From: Natronosalvus rutilus
GTDB taxonomy: Archaea > Halobacteriota > Halobacteria > Halobacteriales > Natrialbaceae
Direction: 5' to 3'
Length of the DNA stretch: 64,000 nucleotides
NCBI RefSeq assembly: GCF_024204665.1
Contig: NZ_CP100355.1
Location: 3,081,451-3,145,450, forward strand
Shown here: one piece after another, positions 62,324 to 64,000 of the stretch
How the letters are laid out: each line of letters begins with the position of its first letter
Numbering within the stretch: the first letter of the stretch is position 1
Notes under the pieces: model-generated
Databases searched by the model: none
Told to the model about the DNA's origin: nothing
Seen by the model: only the letters and a program-made list of their open reading frames with translations
Made by a program: the position numbers and the translations under genes

Positions 62324-63445
62324 TCACTCCTCGATCGGGTCGGTCCCGTAGACGGCGGTGACGAGCGCCGCCGACCCGCCGGTCTCGAGGTCGAACGAAC
62401 GCGCCTCGCCGCCAAGTCCCGACTCGAGGCGCTCGACGTCGACGGCGGTTTCAGACTCGTAGGTGACTATCACGCGGGCATTCGACTCGGACTCCGCGAG
62501 TTGTAGTCCCTGAACGACGCCCGTCGCCCCCTCGAAGGGCGAGAAGTCGAAAGCGACGTCGTCCTCCTGGACCTGGTCGCCCGGTTCGAGGTCGGTGAGT
62601 GATTCGCCTGCGCCGGCGAGACACGACGTGATTCCGGTGTTCGCCCCCGCGCGAAGCAATGTCTCGAGCGTCGTGTCCGATTCGTGGGCCGGCGATTGCG
62701 ACCCCACGTTCGTCTCGACGATGGCGGAGACGACCGCGAGCGACCGGGCCTGGTCGGCGCCGAACGCGTAGACGAACGCGTCGTCGGTGACGCCAACGAC
62801 CTCGCTCGAGGCGTCGTCCGCGAAGACGACGAAGTCATCGGCACCGTCTTCCGCCTCGGCCTGCAGCTCGTAGCCCTCGGCCTCGAGCCCCGAGCGGGCC
62901 GTCTCGAGGTCGTACGCACCGTAGAGGGCGTACGCGCCGTCGACGTAGACGAGGGCGGCGTCGTCGGACTCGCCCTCCGCCTCGGCCTGTACCTGTGCGA
63001 TTGGCGATGATCCCAGAGCGAACAGCCCGTAGATGCCGAGCGACACCACGGCGATCGGATTCTGGAGGAAGGGGTCGTCGGGCACCGTTCCCTCGCCCGG
63101 GTCGTCGTCGAGGGTCCCGACGATGGTCGCGAGGTCGACGGCGGTGAAGAAGTACTCTCGCGGCGTCGTTTCGTCGTCGGCCAGCGCGTCGGCCGACGGC
63201 AGCACTGACGCGTAACTGGGGAGTTCGCCACCCTCGAGCCAGGCGGGCGTCGTCTCCTCGTCGGTTTCGTCGATCTCGTCCTCGTCGGCCCCGTCGGTGC
63301 CATCGTCGGCGTTCGATTCTTCGCTATCCTCGTCATCGTTCGGCTCGAGCGACTGATCGGCCTCGTCGGCGAGGTCGGAACAGCCGGCCAGAAGCGTGCT
63401 GGCGGCGCCGAGCATCGCGAGAACGTGGCGGCGGTGTGCGTCCAT
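62324..63445 (-). CDS. Haloarchaeal lipoprotein, unknown function
   Basis: 373 residues. Signal peptide with lipobox LLAGCSD (Cys22), a Glu/Asp linker, then repeated alpha/beta segments (FFTAVDLATIVGTLDDDPGE, AYALYGAYDLETARSGLEAEGYEL, VYAFGADQARSLAVVSAIVET). No family recognised. Exported and membrane-anchored. Confidence 0.75.
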   Translation of the reverse strand: MDAHRRHVLAMLGAASTLLAGCSDLADEADQSLEPNDDEDSEESNADDGTDGADEDEIDETDEETTPAWLEGGELPSYASVLPSADALADDETTPREYFFTAVDLATIVGTLDDDPGEGTVPDDPFLQNPIAVVSLGIYGLFALGSSPIAQVQAEAEGESDDAALVYVDGAYALYGAYDLETARSGLEAEGYELQAEAEDGADDFVVFADDASSEVVGVTDDAFVYAFGADQARSLAVVSAIVETNVGSQSPAHESDTTLETLLRAGANTGITSCLAGAGESLTDLEPGDQVQEDDVAFDFSPFEGATGVVQGLQLAESESNARVIVTYESETAVDVERLESGLGGEARSFDLETGGSAALVTAVYGTDPIEE

Positions 63446-63528
63446 TGCTCGGTGGTCGTGATCCGAGGACTATATCCCTGGTGGCCACTCCGGGAGTATT
63501 GATACCTCTTCGCGACGGTTCGTACTCC

Positions 63529-64000
63529 TCAGTTCTCCTCACGGTCCGGGCGCTCGGTCGCTCGGCGCAACACGCCGAGCAAGGTGGTGACCTCCTGGAC
63601 CGTGGGATCTGCTCGACCGTGCAGTCGACGAAGCATCCGCATTGTCTTCGCTCGCTTCTCCTCGGGGTGGTTGATCTCCTCGAGGAGGGCCGCCCACTGG
63701 TCGTACAGCCGCTCGAGCGACGGCTCGTCGGCCCGGACGCGCTCGACGTCGGGAAGCTGGACATCTCCGGGATCGAGCGCGATCGTCCGGAGTTCGTAGA
63801 GCGTGATGGTCGCGGCCTGGCCGAGGTTGAGTACCGGGTACTCGGCGCTGGCTGGGATCGAGCAGACCTCGTCCAGGCGGGCGAGTTCCTCGTTCGTCAG
63901 GCCGACGCCCTCCCGACCGAAGACGACGACGGTGTCGGCTTCGACGCGCTCGAGGCGGTCGGCGAGCTCGGCGGGCGTCGTGAACGGAAAGCGCACGTGG
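63529..64000 (-). CDS. TrmJ-like RNA methyltransferase (TrmH/SPOUT), start beyond window
   Basis: C-terminal ~157 residues of a SPOUT methyltransferase: FGREGVGLTNEEL and IPASAEYPVLNLGQAATITLYEL are the SAM-binding knot motifs, as in TrmJ that forms 2'-O-methyl nucleotides in tRNA. The helical C-terminus (LERLYDQWAALLEEINHP) follows. The open frame runs on to the window edge, so the N-terminus is missing here. Confidence 0.85.
   Translation of the reverse strand, partial: HVRFPFTTPAELADRLERVEADTVVVFGREGVGLTNEELARLDEVCSIPASAEYPVLNLGQAATITLYELRTIALDPGDVQLPDVERVRADEPSLERLYDQWAALLEEINHPEEKRAKTMRMLRRLHGRADPTVQEVTTLLGVLRRATERPDREEN

Overview
This window is chromosomal DNA from a halophilic archaeon (class Halobacteria). 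The evidence is the very GC-rich sequence, strongly acidic proteins full of Asp and Glu, TATA boxes about 25 bases ahead of start codons (leaderless mRNAs), archaeal markers (RpoL, Dph2, GatE, SRP19, Gar1) and haloarchaeal families (salactin-type actin, PGF-CTERM surface proteins, menaquinone genes). The family within the class cannot be fixed from the sequence alone. Gene density is high. The only long gene-poor stretch is about 32.9-34.8 kb.

Layout. 0-0.5 kb: end-truncated NRDE/TANGO2 protein. 0.6-10.4 kb, minus strand: the menaquinone cluster menF-menD-(Kef-type antiporter)-menB-thiE-menA-menC-menE. ThiE makes the precursor of ThDP, the cofactor of MenD. 10.5-16.3 kb: a small leader ORF overlapping an unusual P1B-type ATPase without the CPC motif, a truncated haemoglobin, an ABC-2 exporter and a small molybdopterin oxidoreductase. 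16.5-25.1 kb: small haloarchaeal proteins, hisF, rpoL, a rhomboid protease, a METTL5-like methyltransferase, salactin with a membrane neighbour, and a YlbF-like protein. 25.2-32.9 kb: dph2, an MBL-fold hydrolase, an acidic coiled-coil protein followed by a HisG-fold paralogue, a deacetylase/formyltransferase pair, and UspA.

32.9-36.3 kb is the accessory-looking part: a low-coding region with a 14-C tract, then an AT-rich repeat-bearing promoter and a DUF5805-like regulator overlapping a tyrosine recombinase. 36.3-40.3 kb: glycerate 2-kinase (with its own tiny leader ORF), and a hydrolase divergent from kynureninase. 40.3-46.7 kb: two paralogous two-gene modules of bacterial-PH-domain membrane proteins on either side of fumarase. 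46.8-52.5 kb: BolA, a DUF7523-like protein, a phosphate transporter, cysS, a zinc-ribbon membrane protein and a presenilin-type protease. 52.6-56.3 kb: a decayed copy of a surface-anchor C-terminus, a PQQ-type propeller, gar1-srp19 and an acidic lipoprotein. 56.5-60.3 kb: the btuF/btuCD corrinoid-type uptake locus with a symmetric TATA element between divergent genes. 60.3-64.0 kb: gatE, a lipoprotein and the end of a TrmJ-like methyltransferase.

No rRNA, tRNA, CRISPR array or intact insertion sequence was found. The most interesting items are the divergent P1B ATPase with its coupled leader ORF, a second leader ORF ahead of glycerate kinase, the HisG-like paralogue beside an acidic coiled-coil protein, the duplicated PH-domain modules, the repeat-flanked recombinase region, a pair of CTATA-N5-TATAG dyads, and promoter-overlapping palindromes at 51.3 and 57.8 kb.
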